NCBI GenBank assembly: GCA_023418355.1
Contig: JAEZZU010000169.1
Span: forward strand, 1 to 6,447
Length of the DNA: 6,447 nucleotides
Direction: 5' to 3'
Source: Pseudomonadota bacterium
GTDB taxonomy: Bacteria; Pseudomonadota; Gammaproteobacteria; Burkholderiales; Burkholderiaceae_C
Position 1 is the stretch's first letter; each line of letters starts with the position of its first letter. This document shows positions 6,122 to 6,447 of the stretch, in pieces. Below the pieces are notes generated by a model. The model saw nothing but the letters and a program-made list of their open reading frames with translations, was not told the origin of the DNA and made no database searches. Both the position numbers and the translations under genes were made by a program.

Positions 6122-6297
6122 GGGCGTGTTCGAATTTTTGTGTAAATGGTTCGGACTTCAGTTGATAGAGATGCGGTCTCCGAATTCAATGGTAAAGCGT
6201 GTCAGAGCAGCTTTCCAATCCCTGATGGGCATGCTCCACTTCTGGCTGATGTTGCGCAGGGCCAGGTAAAACAGCTTGACCAGTGCCTCATCGCTGG
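6122..6297 (-). mobile_element. IS256-family element remnant (transposase-end fragment)
   Basis: The piece is bounded exactly by the two 35-bp repeats. Its left edge (6122 onward, GGGCGTGTTCGAATTTTTG followed by TGTAAA) resembles the terminal inverted repeats of IS256-family elements, which often carry TTTTTGTGTAAA (from memory). The rest encodes the last part of an IS256-family transposase on the minus strand. About 176 bp of an element normally ~1.3 kb survives in the window. It is cut at 6298 by the end of another IS. Confidence 0.75.
6158..6297 (-). pseudogene. IS256-family (mutator-type) transposase, C-terminal fragment
   Basis: The last 45 residues plus stop of a mutator-type DDE transposase remain, from SDEALVKLFYLALRNIS through KWSMPIRDWKAAL to FGDRISIN. 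LALRNI..KW.MPIRDWK is a hallmark of the C-terminus of IS256-family transposases. The catalytic DDE residues would lie in the missing part, so this is a non-functional remnant. The open frame continues upstream to 6427, but those extra ~44 codons run out of frame through the next IS and are not part of this protein. Confidence 0.85.
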
Positions 6298-6332
6298 CGG
6301 TACATGTCAAGATAGTTGTCGCGTCATTTATG
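6298..6332 (+). repeat. IS end, copy 2 of a 35-bp direct repeat
   Basis: This is the second copy of the sequence at 6087-6121, with mismatches only at 6322 and 6326. Just inside it, a minus-strand transposase frame stops at 6328-6330, overlapping the repeat by a few bases. That is the usual spacing between a transposase stop codon and the inverted repeat, so this is the right end of an IS inserted into the IS256-family transposase gene. The exact first base of the IS is uncertain within about 7 bp. Confidence 0.7.
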
Positions 6333-6447
6333 CCGCTAGATGTATTTTTTGCGTAATGCTTTCGGCCCTTTCTGGGTTCAAGGCGACAGCTTCGATGGGC
6401 TGCCAATTTCTGGTGTGGCGGCTCCATCGAGCAGGTCGGTTTTGCTT
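6328..6447 (-). CDS. C-terminus of a second transposase (partial, off the window edge)
   Basis: A minus-strand frame is open from the window edge to TAA at 6330-6328, giving 39 residues that include RPARWSRHTRNWQPIEAVAL, then NPERAESITQKIHLAA. The RW..xTRNW.P...V.LNPE pattern looks like the tail of an rve-type (IS3-like) transposase/integrase, but I place the family only tentatively. It is not IS256-like. The stop codon lies at the inner side of the shared IS end, which supports a transposase. Whether the full gene is intact cannot be seen here. Confidence 0.5.
   Translation of the reverse strand, partial: KQNRPARWSRHTRNWQPIEAVALNPERAESITQKIHLAA

Overview
The window looks like Burkholderiales DNA, probably Comamonadaceae. 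The GC-rich glycyl-tRNA synthetase beta chain (glyS) reads like members of that group from memory, and short GC-rich palindromic repeats precede it. Into this background is set a strikingly AT-rich block, roughly a quarter GC in the lines I counted against about 70% in a counted glyS line, with three surface-glycan genes. The block ends in fragments of insertion sequences. No database search was possible, so the taxonomic call is inference.

Layout: (1) 1-289, intergenic, four REP-like palindromes, two of them identical over a 24-nt core, no believable gene. (2) 290-2398, glyS, complete at 702 aa; its last ~25 codons switch abruptly to AT-rich, rare-codon DNA, so the left edge of the foreign block lies inside glyS rather than after it. 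(3) 2399-2436, a short gap with an 8-bp hairpin whose 3' arm holds the ribosome-binding site of the next gene. (4) 2437-6054, three co-directional, closely packed genes: a Wzx-type flippase, a 484-residue protein of unrecognised family with a ParB/Srx-like GAHR motif and a clear nucleotidyltransferase signature, and a family 2 glycosyltransferase. (5) 6055-6447, GC-richer again: two direct copies of a 35-bp IS end bracket the tail of an IS256-family transposase, and the C-terminus of a second, different transposase runs off the window edge. This is a nested IS scar.

How the genes may work together: the glycosyltransferase would add a sugar to a lipid-linked or other acceptor on the cytoplasmic face of the inner membrane, the flippase would move the lipid-linked glycan across, and the middle protein may activate or attach a non-sugar group or precursor. 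That last role is inference from its nucleotidyltransferase motif and its position. No polymerase, ligase, initiating transferase or nucleotide-sugar synthesis gene is visible, so the set is either incomplete here (cut by the IS elements) or relies on genes elsewhere. The middle protein is the best candidate for something not well described.
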